A stretch of 64,000 bases of DNA from Variovorax sp. RA8 (GTDB lineage: Bacteria > Pseudomonadota > Gammaproteobacteria > Burkholderiales > Burkholderiaceae_C), in contig NZ_LR594662.1 in assembly GCF_901827175.1 (NCBI RefSeq), positions 62,001-126,000 of the forward strand, in the 5' to 3' direction. The translations under genes were made by a program, and so were the position numbers. The stretch's first letter is position 1; each line of letters starts with the position of its first letter. Of this stretch, positions 54,624 through 63,286 are shown in pieces. Under the pieces are notes generated by a model. It was given only the letters and a program-made list of their open reading frames with translations, ran no database searches and was not told where the DNA came from.

Positions 54624-55289
54624 ATGAACGAGATCGCCCAGCAAGTCTCAATCATCATCGGCCTGCTCGCCGCGAGCTTTGCCGGCCCATTGCTAGCAAT
54701 AGGCTTTCTTGTCGTTCGTAAACGCCGGGCGAGGGCTCGCCGCAGATCACCTGTCGCCATTGACTTGCTTCGTGGGCCCGTGCATACGCTTCGAGAGCAG
54801 CTCGACGACGTCGGCGCCGACGTGTTGTCCGACGTGTTCATGCTGATGCTGGTCCCGTTGCTGGCGCTTGCAACCTTCCTCGCGCAGAGTCACCTTCGCG
54901 GCCCTCAGAAAATGTCGCATCTCGTTCCGATCTACGCGGTACTTGTCCTGATCTTCGTGGCAGTCGTCGTGCGAAAGCTCTGGAGGGCAGGCGAGCAACT
55001 CGACAAGCTCAAGGCTGACTATGACGCCGAGCTCGCCGTGGGACAGGAACTCGACCAGTTGATGCGCCATGGTGCGCATGTGTTCCATGAGTTTCCGGCA
55101 GGCAATTTCAACATCGACCATGTTGTGATCGCCCCGGAAGGCATCTTTGCAGTGGAGACAAAGGGCACTGCTGAGGTCACGGGGGGCCAGCCCCTGTCCG
55201 ATCAAGATGTTCAACGCGTTGTGCACCAAGTGCAGCGGCGTTGCCGTACGGTCGCTCCGAGGTATTCGGAGAAGGAGCGGGCGTCTTGA
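54624..55289 (+). CDS. NERD-domain membrane protein, apparently truncated
   Basis: 221 residues from ATG 54624 (GTG 54621 adjacent; GGAG upstream). Three hydrophobic segments (about residues 9-31, 72-90, 105-125) precede a NERD nuclease-related domain: ELDQLMRHGAHVFHEFPAGN, then NIDHVVIAPEGIFAVETKG with the Asp and ExK of the nuclease core. Normally about 60-80 more conserved residues follow; here the sequence diverges after ETKG into an Arg/Gln-rich tail. Function is probably impaired or modified. It is 57 bp upstream of the HNH nuclease. Confidence 0.75.
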   Translation: MNEIAQQVSIIIGLLAASFAGPLLAIGFLVVRKRRARARRRSPVAIDLLRGPVHTLREQLDDVGADVLSDVFMLMLVPLLALATFLAQSHLRGPQKMSHLVPIYAVLVLIFVAVVVRKLWRAGEQLDKLKADYDAELAVGQELDQLMRHGAHVFHEFPAGNFNIDHVVIAPEGIFAVETKGTAEVTGGQPLSDQDVQRVVHQVQRRCRTVAPRYSEKERAS

Positions 55290-55345
55290 GCACATCGCGG
55301 GTTCATGCGAAGGTGCCGAGCGGCCACGGGTAGCTGCTCATTCAT

Positions 55346-56332
55346 ATGCGCTTTTGGTGGGTCAACCAGAACCAAACTTACCGCCACGAAGTGCGCGGTG
55401 GCTACCTATGGTCGCCGAAGCGAAAGGCCAATCAAGCCCAGAACCCCTTCTACGATTTCATGCGCGAGGTGGCACCAGGCGATGTCGTCTTTTCGTTCGC
55501 GGACACTGTCATTCGCGCCATCGGAATCGCCGGTTCGCATGCTTACGAGGGCCCCAAGCCGCTGGAGTTTGGTGTTGCCGGCGCCTATTGGGACAAGATT
55601 GGCTGGCGCATCGATGTGCGCTTCAGTGAGCTGCGCTTGCCGATCAAGCCCTCCGAACACATGGCTGTGCTGGCGCCGCTATTGCCTGCCCGCTATGCGC
55701 CGTTGCGCTTCAACGGGGCCGGGTTGCAGAGCGTATACCTCACTCGCATCCCCGACCGGCTCGCAGCCGCGCTGGTCGACTTGCTGGGCGCCGAGGCACG
55801 TGACTTGGTGCTGGGCTATCGCGTGGCCGAGGAGCCATCAGTCGCCACAGCCGTTGGCCTGTTGGAGTGGGAAGAACACGAACTGAACCAAGTGCAGTCC
55901 GATCTGTCTCTGCCGGAGACTGAACGGCAAGCCATTGTGCTAGCGCGTCGGGGCCAAGGTCTCTTCAAGAAGCGCGTGATGACGATCGAACGTGCCTGCA
56001 GGATCACCGGCGTGGACCGCGAAGAGCACTTGCGCGCCAGTCACTGCAAGCCATGGCGCGACGCAACCAACGAGGAGCGGCTTGATGGCGAAAACGGTCT
56101 GCTGCTCACCCCTAGCATCGACCATCTTTTCGATCGTGGCTTCATCGGCTTTGAAGACAACGGGCAGGTGATCGTATCGCCAGTCGCTCACCGCGAATCA
56201 CTGACGCGGATGGGGATCGAACCCGAGCGCCCGCCCAAGGTGGGCAGCTTCTCGACCGGGCAGCGAAGATTCTTGGGGTTTCATCGGGACAACGTGCTGC
56301 TGCGGTCGAGCTTTCTGGATCAGCTGACCTGA
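55346..56332 (+). CDS. PUA/EVE-like - HNH endonuclease fusion
   Basis: 328 residues. The N-terminal ~130 residues look like an EVE/PUA-type base-reader fold (MRFWWVNQNQTYRHEV; GYLWSPKRK; PGDVVFSFADTVIRAIGIAG). The C-terminal HNH_2 nuclease has H233 in ASHCKPWRD, N250 in GENGLLL and H260 in DHLFDRGFIGF, the metal and catalytic set. Reader plus HNH is the layout of modification-dependent restriction enzymes. Together with Mrr and NERD it forms a cluster aimed at foreign, possibly modified, DNA. ATG 55346. Confidence 0.88.
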   Translation: MRFWWVNQNQTYRHEVRGGYLWSPKRKANQAQNPFYDFMREVAPGDVVFSFADTVIRAIGIAGSHAYEGPKPLEFGVAGAYWDKIGWRIDVRFSELRLPIKPSEHMAVLAPLLPARYAPLRFNGAGLQSVYLTRIPDRLAAALVDLLGAEARDLVLGYRVAEEPSVATAVGLLEWEEHELNQVQSDLSLPETERQAIVLARRGQGLFKKRVMTIERACRITGVDREEHLRASHCKPWRDATNEERLDGENGLLLTPSIDHLFDRGFIGFEDNGQVIVSPVAHRESLTRMGIEPERPPKVGSFSTGQRRFLGFHRDNVLLRSSFLDQLT

Positions 56333-56347
56333 GGCTCGCCTCAGCAC

Positions 56348-57049
56348 TCACACTCCCAACAACTCCTCCAACACCTTCGGCTCCGCCAACAACCCCGCCG
56401 AAGGCCCCTGCCTAACAATCTTCCCCTTCTCCATCACCACAGCCTGCTCGGTGTGCCCCAGCACCTTCCGCCAGTCCCGATCCACGATCAGCGTCGCGAT
56501 CCCGGTGGCCCGTATGCTCGCAATCACCCGCCAGATCTCCGCCACGATCAACGGCGCCAGCCCTTCGGTGGCTTCGTCGAGGATCAGCAACCGCGGATTC
56601 GTCATCAACGCCCGCCCGATCGAAAGCATCTGCTGCTCCCCACCCGACAGCTGCTGCCCGCCATGCGACAGCCGTTCCGTCAGCCGCGGGAACGTGCTCA
56701 TCACCCGATCAAAGGTCCACTCCCGCTTCCCATCGATCCCGGCCCGCGCGCTCATCACCAGGTTCTCCCGCACCGAGAGATTGGGAAAGATCCCGCGTCC
56801 TTCCGGCACATACCCGATGCCGCGCCGCGCCATCTTCTCCGGCGCCCAGCCGGTGACGTCGTCGCCATCCAGCTTCACCCGCCCCGAGGCCGGCCGCACG
56901 TAGCCCATCAACGACCGGATCAGCGTCGTCTTCCCCATCCCATTGCGCCCCAGCAACCCCATGGAGGTGGCCGTGGGCAGCGCCACATCGACGCCGCGCA
57001 GGATGTGGCTGTCCCCGTAGTAGGTGTTCAACCCTTCGATCTGCAGCAT
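56348..57049 (-). CDS. livF: Branched-chain amino acid-type ABC transporter ATPase
   Basis: 233 residues. Walker A GRNGMGKTT (34-42), signature LSGGEQQ, Walker B LLILDEATEGLAP. The H-loop position reads VDRDW, not His, as is common in LivF. It pairs with LivG to power LivHM. Last gene of the Liv-type set, 1 bp after livG. The cluster context (benzoate-CoA ligase, BoxD) suggests import of benzoate or a related aromatic acid rather than amino acids. Confidence 0.95.
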   Translation of the reverse strand: MLQIEGLNTYYGDSHILRGVDVALPTATSMGLLGRNGMGKTTLIRSLMGYVRPASGRVKLDGDDVTGWAPEKMARRGIGYVPEGRGIFPNLSVRENLVMSARAGIDGKREWTFDRVMSTFPRLTERLSHGGQQLSGGEQQMLSIGRALMTNPRLLILDEATEGLAPLIVAEIWRVIASIRATGIATLIVDRDWRKVLGHTEQAVVMEKGKIVRQGPSAGLLAEPKVLEELLGV

Positions 57050-57050
57050 C

Positions 57051-57797
57051 TCAGTGGTCCTCGCCCAGGTAGGCCGTGCGCACTTCCGGATTCACGCGAA
57101 TCGAAGCCGGGTCGCCCGTCGCAATCACGGTCCCATTGACCATCACCGTGATCCGATCCGCGATGCGGAACACCGCATCCATGTCGTGCTCCACCAGCAG
57201 GATCGCGTGCGTGGCCTTGAGGTTGCTGAGAAGGCCCAGCATGCGCTCCGTCTCCTCCGCCCCCATCCCCGCCAGCGGCTCGTCGAGCAGCAGCACGCGC
57301 GGCTTGGTCGCCAGGCACATCGCGACCTCCAGCTGCCGCTTGGCACCATGGCTCAGCGTGCCGGCGATGCGGCCGGCCACCGCGCCCAGGCCGGCGGCCT
57401 CCAGCGCCTCGCGGGCGGCGCCATTGCTGTATTCGCAACTCTCCGAGGACTGCCAGATCGCCCACGGCTTCGGCGCCGCGGCCTGCGCTGCGAGGCGGCA
57501 GTTCTCCAGCACGGTGAACTCCGGAAAGATGGTGGTGCGCTGGTAGCTGCGGCCCACCCCGGCCAGCGCGCGGCGGAACTGCGCGCGCTTGGTGATGTCC
57601 TCGCCGTCCAGCGTGATGCGCCCGTCGGACGCCTCGATCTCGCCCGAGAGCATGTTGATCAGCGTGGACTTGCCCGCGCCGTTGGTGCCGATCACCGCAT
57701 GCACCTCGCCGCGGTGCAGGTCCAGCGTCACCTTGTTGACCGCGACCAGCCCGCCGAAGCGGCGCGTCAGCGTCTCGACCTCCAGCAGTTTGCTCAT
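57051..57797 (-). CDS. livG: Branched-chain amino acid-type ABC transporter ATPase
   Basis: 248 residues. Walker A GTNGAGKST, LivG-type signature LSHGAKRQLE, Walker B LLLDEPLAGMG and H-loop LVEHDMDAV are intact. ATG 57797 overlaps the LivM stop (ATGA). A 10-residue insert-like segment (APKPWAIWQSSESCEYSNGA) in the helical domain is the only unusual feature and is seen in several LivG branches. It works with LivF. Confidence 0.95.
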   Translation of the reverse strand: MSKLLEVETLTRRFGGLVAVNKVTLDLHRGEVHAVIGTNGAGKSTLINMLSGEIEASDGRITLDGEDITKRAQFRRALAGVGRSYQRTTIFPEFTVLENCRLAAQAAAPKPWAIWQSSESCEYSNGAAREALEAAGLGAVAGRIAGTLSHGAKRQLEVAMCLATKPRVLLLDEPLAGMGAEETERMLGLLSNLKATHAILLVEHDMDAVFRIADRITVMVNGTVIATGDPASIRVNPEVRTAYLGEDH

Positions 57798-58750
57798 GCC
57801 GCAGCCTCCTTCTTCGGCATCACGCGCACCCGCAGGCCGACGATGCCCTTGGGCAGCAGCGCGACGAAGGCGATGATGGCCAGGCCCAGCGTCAACTGCC
57901 AGTGGTCGGCCAGCGGCCCGACGATGGCGTGGGTGGACAGCAGCTCTTTCAGCAGCGTGAAGGCGACCGCGCCGATCACCGCGCCGCGCAGGTGGCCGAG
58001 GCCGCCCAGGATGATCATCAGCAGCACCTCGCCGGAGTTGTGCCAGGCCAGCAGCTCGGGGTTGACGACGCCGTCGCGCGAGGCGACGAGAAAGCCCGCC
58101 AGCCCGGCGAGCGCGCCGGCGATGACGAAGGCCGCCAGCTTGTAGAGGTACACCGGAAAGCCCGCCGCGCGCATGCGCTGCTCGTTGACGCGGATGCCCG
58201 CCAGCGCGGCGCCGAAGCGCGAGCGGCGGATCAGCGCGAGCAGCCCGTAGGTGAAGACCAGCGCGCCGAGCACGAAGTAGAACTGCACCCTGCTGTTCTC
58301 CATGTCGAGCGCACCCAGCACCGGGCGGATGTACATGTAGATGCCGTCGCTGCCGCCACCCACCGCGGTGTCGTGGAAGACGAAGAAGGCCATCTGCGCG
58401 AAGGCGAGCGTGACCATGATGAAGTACACGCCCCGCGTGCGCAGGCTGAGTGCACCGGTCACCAGCGCGTAGGCTGCCGCACAGCCCATGGCCAGCGGCA
58501 GCAGCATGGCGATCGAGCCGCCTTCCTTGCCCGAGCCCAGCACCGTGGCATAGGCGCCGATGCCGTAGAAGGCCGCATGGCCCAGGCTCACCAGGCCGGT
58601 CATGCCAACGAGCAGTTCCAGGCTCAGCGCGAAGATGGCGAGGATCATCACCTTGACCACCAGGTCGCCAAGATAGGGGCCGAGGAAGGGGCCGAGCACT
58701 GCGAGCGCAATGGCGCACAGGAGCGGCAGGTAGTAAGAAAAGCTTTTCAT
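57794..58750 (-). CDS. livM: Branched-chain amino acid-type ABC transporter permease
   Basis: 318 residues with about 9-10 membrane segments. LivM landmarks are LSLELLVGMTGLVSLGHAAF and RSRFGAALAGIRVNEQRMRA, the EAA-like loop that contacts the ATPases. It has a 1-bp gap to LivH and overlaps LivG (ATGA). Forms the inner-membrane channel with LivH. Confidence 0.95.
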   Translation of the reverse strand: MKSFSYYLPLLCAIALAVLGPFLGPYLGDLVVKVMILAIFALSLELLVGMTGLVSLGHAAFYGIGAYATVLGSGKEGGSIAMLLPLAMGCAAAYALVTGALSLRTRGVYFIMVTLAFAQMAFFVFHDTAVGGGSDGIYMYIRPVLGALDMENSRVQFYFVLGALVFTYGLLALIRRSRFGAALAGIRVNEQRMRAAGFPVYLYKLAAFVIAGALAGLAGFLVASRDGVVNPELLAWHNSGEVLLMIILGGLGHLRGAVIGAVAFTLLKELLSTHAIVGPLADHWQLTLGLAIIAFVALLPKGIVGLRVRVMPKKEAAA

Positions 58751-58751
58751 G

Positions 58752-59624
58752 TCAGGTCTTGCGCCCCATCAGGCCTTCGGGACGCCAGATCAAGATGATC
58801 GCCATCAGCACGTACACGCCGATGCCGCTCAGCTCGGCAAAAAATACCTTGCCGAAGGTATCGACGAAGCCCACCAGCAGCGACGCGACCAGCGCGCCGG
58901 TGATGGAGCCGATGCCGCCGATCACCACCACCACGAAGCAGATGATCAGCACGCTGGCGCCCATGTTCGGGTACACCGACGACATCGGCGCCGCGATCAT
59001 CCCCGCCAGCGCGGCCAGCGCCACGCCGGCCGCGAAGACGATGCGATAGAGCCGGCGGATGTCGATGCCCAGGCCGCGCACCATGTCGCGGTTGCTGGCG
59101 CCGGCGCGGATCATCATGCCCAGGCGCGTGCGGTTGACCACGTAGTACAGCCCGATCGCGAGCACGATGCAGGCGGCCGAGGCGAAGAGCCGGTACCACG
59201 GGTAGCTCATCAGGTCGCCGAGCGCGAAGCTGCCGCTCAGCCACGGCGGCACCGGCACGCCGTGCACGTCGTTGCCCACGAGGATCGAGCGCAGCTCCTC
59301 GAAGACGAGGATCAGGCCGTAGGTCATCAGCACCTGCTGCAAATGGTCGCGCTGGTAGAGGTAGCTGAAGAAGGCCCACTCCAGCACGTAGCCGAAGAGC
59401 GCCGTGAGCACCACGCCCGCCAGCAGCATCAGGATGAACTGGTCACCGAAGAGCGGCGACAGCGCGAACGCCATGTACGCGCCGACCATGTAGAAGCTGC
59501 CGTGGGCCAGGTTGATCACGCCCATGATGCCGAAGATCAGCGTCAGTCCGGAGGCCACCAGGAACAACAGAAGCCCGTACTGAACCGAATTCAGGCATTG
59601 GACAAGAAAGGTACCGAAGTCCAC
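58752..59624 (-). CDS. livH: Branched-chain amino acid-type ABC transporter permease
   Basis: 290 residues, about 8 membrane segments. The N-terminal LFLVASGLTLIFGIMGVINL and the internal NRTRLGMMIRAGASNRDMVR loop are LivH-like. A 30-bp gap separates it from the receptor gene upstream. It forms the translocation path with LivM. Confidence 0.95.
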   Translation of the reverse strand: MDFGTFLVQCLNSVQYGLLLFLVASGLTLIFGIMGVINLAHGSFYMVGAYMAFALSPLFGDQFILMLLAGVVLTALFGYVLEWAFFSYLYQRDHLQQVLMTYGLILVFEELRSILVGNDVHGVPVPPWLSGSFALGDLMSYPWYRLFASAACIVLAIGLYYVVNRTRLGMMIRAGASNRDMVRGLGIDIRRLYRIVFAAGVALAALAGMIAAPMSSVYPNMGASVLIICFVVVVIGGIGSITGALVASLLVGFVDTFGKVFFAELSGIGVYVLMAIILIWRPEGLMGRKT

Positions 59625-59654
59625 GACAGGTCGTCTTTCAAGGTTGGAGGCCGA

Positions 59655-60824
59655 TCACATCTTGCAGCCGCGTGCCGGGTCGGCCAGGCCCTTCACGGCC
59701 ACGTTCACGACCTTGTTCTCCTTGCCCTCGACCTTGCGCAGATAGATGTCCTGCACCGGGTTGTGCGACTTGCCCATGGTGAAGGCGCCGCGCGGGCTGT
59801 CGATCTTCGCCTTCTCGATGGCGGCGGCGAAGTCGGCCTTCTTGGTGATGTCGCCCTTGGTCGCGTTCAGGCCGATGGCCAGCATCTGCGCGGCGTCGTA
59901 GCCCTGCACGGCGTACACGTCGGGCTGCATCTTGAACATCTTGGCGTAGTCGGCGCGGAACTTGTTGTCGCGCGGGGTGTTCAGGCCGTCGGCATAGTGC
60001 AGCGTGGTGAGCATGCCTTGTGCCGCCTCGCCCTGCGCGTCCAGCGTGCCGTCGGTCAGGAAGCCGGGGCCGTAGAGCGGGATAGTCTTGTTCAGGCCCG
60101 CAGCCGCATAGTCCTTGACGAACTTCACCGCGCCGCCGCCCGCGAAGAAGGAATACACCGCATCGGGCTTGGCCGCCGCGATCTCGGTCAGCAGCGCCTG
60201 GAACTCGACGTTGGGGAAGGGCACGGTCAGCTGCTTGAGTACCTTGCCGCCGCCCTTCTCGAAGCCTTCCTTGAAGCCGGCCACCGACTCGTCGCCGGCC
60301 GCGTACTTCCAGGTGAGCGTCATCGCGGTCTTCTTGCCCTGCTTGGCCGCGACCTCGCCCATGGCGTAGGCCGGCTGCCAGTTCGAGAAGGAGCTGCGGA
60401 AGATGTTCTGCGCGCACATGGGGCCGGTCACCGCATCGGCACCGGCGTTGGGCACGATCAGCACGGTGCCGCTTTCCTTGGCGGCCTTGGCCATCGCCAT
60501 CGCCACGCCGGAGTGCACGGTGCCGATGATGACATCGACGTTGTCGCGCTTGATCAGCTTGTTGACGTTGTCGGTGGCCTTGGCCGGGTCGGACTCGTCG
60601 TCGACCTTGATGTACTCGATCTCGCGGCCGCCGAGCTTGCCGCCGTGCTCCTCGACATTGAGCTTGAAGCCGTTCTCGATGGCCGTGCCGAGCGCGGCAT
60701 ACGTGCCGCTGAAGGGCAGCATCAGGCCGACCTTGAGCTTGCCTTGCTGGGCGTGGCCCAGCGTGGCGATGCAGGCCAGCGCCAGGGCGGTGAGCGTGCT
60801 GCGTGCTGTGGTGCGGGGGGTCAT
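59655..60824 (-). CDS. Periplasmic substrate-binding protein of Liv-type ABC transporter
   Basis: 389 residues from ATG 60824 with a signal peptide ending ATLGHAQ. The LivK/BraC fold is indicated by LKVGLMLPFSGTYAALGTAI, IIGTVHSGVAMAMAKAA and WKYAAGDESVAGFKEGFEKG. AGGAGA lies upstream of the start. ATG overlaps the stop of the hydrolase upstream (ATGA), tying the transporter to the benzoate-type catabolic genes; homologues in box clusters probably bind benzoate. Confidence 0.93.
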   Translation of the reverse strand: MTPRTTARSTLTALALACIATLGHAQQGKLKVGLMLPFSGTYAALGTAIENGFKLNVEEHGGKLGGREIEYIKVDDESDPAKATDNVNKLIKRDNVDVIIGTVHSGVAMAMAKAAKESGTVLIVPNAGADAVTGPMCAQNIFRSSFSNWQPAYAMGEVAAKQGKKTAMTLTWKYAAGDESVAGFKEGFEKGGGKVLKQLTVPFPNVEFQALLTEIAAAKPDAVYSFFAGGGAVKFVKDYAAAGLNKTIPLYGPGFLTDGTLDAQGEAAQGMLTTLHYADGLNTPRDNKFRADYAKMFKMQPDVYAVQGYDAAQMLAIGLNATKGDITKKADFAAAIEKAKIDSPRGAFTMGKSHNPVQDIYLRKVEGKENKVVNVAVKGLADPARGCKM

Positions 60825-61624
60825 GGAGATCTCCTGTCGTCGTTGATGAATGAAACGGTCGCAACTATCGCTTTTTCGGGCTGGTCGCGATGCGGGGAAT
60901 GCCCGCAGTCGGGGAGTTCCACCAATGTGGTGCCGGGCACGCGCTCGGCGATGCCGCGGACCTGCGCGAGTGTGCCGTACTCGTCGTCGATGCCCTGGAT
61001 AGCAAGAACCGGGCAACGGATGGCATCGAGCTCGGCCTCGATGCTCCATTGCTTGAAAGGGGGATGGAGCCAGATGCGGTTCCAGCCCCAGAAGGCCGAA
61101 TCGACATCGTCGTGGTAGCGGCCGAGCTTCTTCGGCAGGTCGGTCTCGAGGTAGGCCTGTCGTGCGAGCGCGATGTTGGCCACGGTCACGTCCTCGACGA
61201 AGATGTGCGGCGCCAGCACCACCAGGCCGGCGACGCGCTCCGGGAAGCGCGCCGCGTACAGCAGCGAGATGGAGCCGCCGTCGCTGTGGCCGAAGAGCCA
61301 GGGTTTCTCCTGCAGGCCGATGGCCTCGAAGAAGGCCGGCAGCACCTCGTGGGCCTGGCGGTGCATGAAGTCGACGTCCCAGATCTCGTCCGGCGCGCGC
61401 GGCGTGGAGCGCCCGTAGCCGGGGCGCGAGAACACCAGGCCGCGAAAACCCCCCGCGTCGCACAGGCGCTGCGGGAAGTCCTTCCACATCGCGATCGAGC
61501 CCAGGCCCTCGTGGAGGAAGACGAGGAGTGGGGCGTGTGTGCGTTCGGGGGCAATGCGCAGGTATTCGACGCGCACATCCTTCCCCCGCCAGCGGATGGC
61601 GGCGAACTCGGAGACTGCGTTCAT
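60821..61624 (-). CDS. Alpha/beta hydrolase
   Basis: 267 residues from ATG 61624. Catalytic Ser S114 in FGHSDGGS, Asp in GIDDEYGTL and His in CGHSPHRD are in canonical order, with the oxyanion motif FLHEGLGS. A longer frame to 61684 would be translated from the intergenic repeat and is rejected. Hydrolases at this position in box clusters are thought to act on CoA esters or lactones of the benzoyl-CoA pathway. It overlaps the transporter receptor gene (ATGA). Confidence 0.9.
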   Translation of the reverse strand: MNAVSEFAAIRWRGKDVRVEYLRIAPERTHAPLLVFLHEGLGSIAMWKDFPQRLCDAGGFRGLVFSRPGYGRSTPRAPDEIWDVDFMHRQAHEVLPAFFEAIGLQEKPWLFGHSDGGSISLLYAARFPERVAGLVVLAPHIFVEDVTVANIALARQAYLETDLPKKLGRYHDDVDSAFWGWNRIWLHPPFKQWSIEAELDAIRCPVLAIQGIDDEYGTLAQVRGIAERVPGTTLVELPDCGHSPHRDQPEKAIVATVSFINDDRRSP

Positions 61625-61703
61625 GGTTTCGCCGCCGGGCCGCCCCAAGGCGAAACGCGCCCCCTCGGGGGGCAGAGAGGACACGAAGTGCCGAACGTGG
61701 GGG
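61625..61703. repeat. Interspersed intergenic repeat with hairpin
   Basis: The spacer between bclA and the hydrolase is a GC-rich element with GGCCGCCCCAAGGCGAAACG, a CCCCCTCGGGGGG hairpin core near 61660-61673 and a trailing CGAACGTGGGGGTC. I recall similar elements between genes in many Comamonadaceae genomes. Read in the minus strand it translates to SLPPEGARFALGRPGG, which often shows up as false N-terminal extensions. A comparison against the genome would confirm copy number. Confidence 0.5.
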
Positions 61704-63251
61704 TCATGATTTCTCCCGCTCTCGCAGGCGGAAGCGCTGGATCTTGCCGGTGGCCGTCTTCGGCAGCTCCTCCACGAACTCGATGAAGCGGGGGTACTTG
61801 TAGGGCGCGAGCCGCTCTTTCACGAAGGCCTTCAGTTCCTCGTCCGTCACGCCCTGGCCAGCCTTGCGCACCACGTAGGCCTTGGTCTTGGTCAGCCCGT
61901 CGGCATCTTCCTTGCCGATCACCGCGGCCTCGAGCACGGCCGGGTGCTGCATCAGCGTGGCCTCGACCTCGAAGGGCGAGACGTAGATACCGCTCACCTT
62001 GAGCATGTCGTCGCTGCGGCCGGCGTAGGTGTAGTAGCCGTCGGCGTCGCGCGAGTACTTGTCGCCGCTCTTGGTCCAGCCCTCGCGGAAGGTCTCGGCG
62101 CTCTTCTCGGGGTTGCCCCAGTACATCACTGCGGTGCTGGGGCCCTTGATATAGAGATCGCCCACCTCGCCCACGCCGACGGGCTTGCCGTCCTCGCCGC
62201 GAAGCTCAATCGCATAGCCTTCGACCGGGCGGCCGGTGGTGCCGTAGCGGATGTCGCCAGGCCGGTTGGAGATGAAGATGTGCAGCATCTCCGTGGAGCC
62301 GATGCCGTCGATGATCTCGCAGCCGAAATGCTGCTTGAAGCGCTGCGCCAGCTCGCCCGGCAGCGCCTCGCCGGCGGAGGAGCACATGCGCAGCGACACC
62401 TGGTCGCGCGCGGGCAGGTTGGGCGAGGCGAGCATGCCGGCGAAGCCCGTCGGGGCGCCGAAGAAGACGGTGGGCTTGTGCTCGGAGGTCCAGCGCTTGA
62501 AGGTCGCATCGGGCGTCGGCCGCTCCGCCATCAGCAGCACGGTCGCGCCCACGGAGAGCGGGAAGGTCAGCCCATTGCCCAGCCCGTAGGCGAAGTAGAG
62601 CTTGGCGGCCGAGAAGCAGACGTCGTTCTCCGTCAGCCCCAGCACCGGCTTGCCGTAGAGCTCGGCCGTCCACCACGGGTTGCCGTGCGTGTGCACCGTG
62701 CCCTTGGGCTTGCCCGTGGAGCCGGAGGAATAGAGCCAGAAGGCATGGTCCTGCGGCGCGGTCGCGGCGGGCTCCGCCAGCGGCTCGTGGGCGGCGAGGG
62801 CCGCCTCGAATTCTTGCGCGCCCTCGGGCAGCGGGCCCGCCGGCTGCGAGACGAACAGCGCCTTCAGCGCATGCGAGCCCTTGCGCTGCGCATCCTGCAG
62901 CACCGACAGCAGCGCGCCGGAAACCAGCGCGGCCTTGGCGTCGCTGTTGGCCAGCATGTAGGCGTAGTCGTCCGAGGTCAGCAGCGTGTTGACGGCCACG
63001 GGCACGATGCCGGCGTAGAGGCAGCCGAGGAAGCTCACCGGCCAGTCGCTGCTGTCGAGCATCAGCAGCAGCGCGCGGTCGTCCCGCTTCACGCCGGCGG
63101 CGAGCAGGGCGGCGGCGAGCCGGCGCGCGCGCTCTTCCAGCTGGCCGTAGGGCAGGGTGCCGCGGTCGTCGACATAAGCGATCTTCTGCGCGCGGCTCCG
63201 GTTGAGGGCGAACAGGTGTTCGGCGAAATTGAATCGGGCGGGCGGGCTCAT
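61704..63251 (-). CDS. bclA: Benzoate-CoA ligase
   Basis: 515 residues from ATG 63251, which has AGGAG 8 bases upstream; GTG 63290 and ATG 63272 are in-frame alternatives. ANL ligase with LYSSGSTGKPKGTVHTHGN, the GIGSTEMLHIFISN adenylate motif that is typical of benzoate-CoA ligases, AGRSDDMLKVSGIYV and the catalytic Lys in PKTATGKIQRFRL. It converts benzoate, CoA and ATP to benzoyl-CoA for the aerobic box pathway. Neighbours (Liv-type importer, hydrolase, BoxD-like dehydrogenase) agree. Confidence 0.93.
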   Translation of the reverse strand: MSPPARFNFAEHLFALNRSRAQKIAYVDDRGTLPYGQLEERARRLAAALLAAGVKRDDRALLLMLDSSDWPVSFLGCLYAGIVPVAVNTLLTSDDYAYMLANSDAKAALVSGALLSVLQDAQRKGSHALKALFVSQPAGPLPEGAQEFEAALAAHEPLAEPAATAPQDHAFWLYSSGSTGKPKGTVHTHGNPWWTAELYGKPVLGLTENDVCFSAAKLYFAYGLGNGLTFPLSVGATVLLMAERPTPDATFKRWTSEHKPTVFFGAPTGFAGMLASPNLPARDQVSLRMCSSAGEALPGELAQRFKQHFGCEIIDGIGSTEMLHIFISNRPGDIRYGTTGRPVEGYAIELRGEDGKPVGVGEVGDLYIKGPSTAVMYWGNPEKSAETFREGWTKSGDKYSRDADGYYTYAGRSDDMLKVSGIYVSPFEVEATLMQHPAVLEAAVIGKEDADGLTKTKAYVVRKAGQGVTDEELKAFVKERLAPYKYPRFIEFVEELPKTATGKIQRFRLREREKS

Positions 63252-63286
63252 CGTGTTTTCTCCTCGGGTCATCCCTGTGTTGTTGC

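Noticed and set aside
61624..61684. Longer start for the alpha/beta hydrolase at 61684
   Set aside because: The extra 20 residues are translated from the intergenic repeat; the family start matches ATG 61624.
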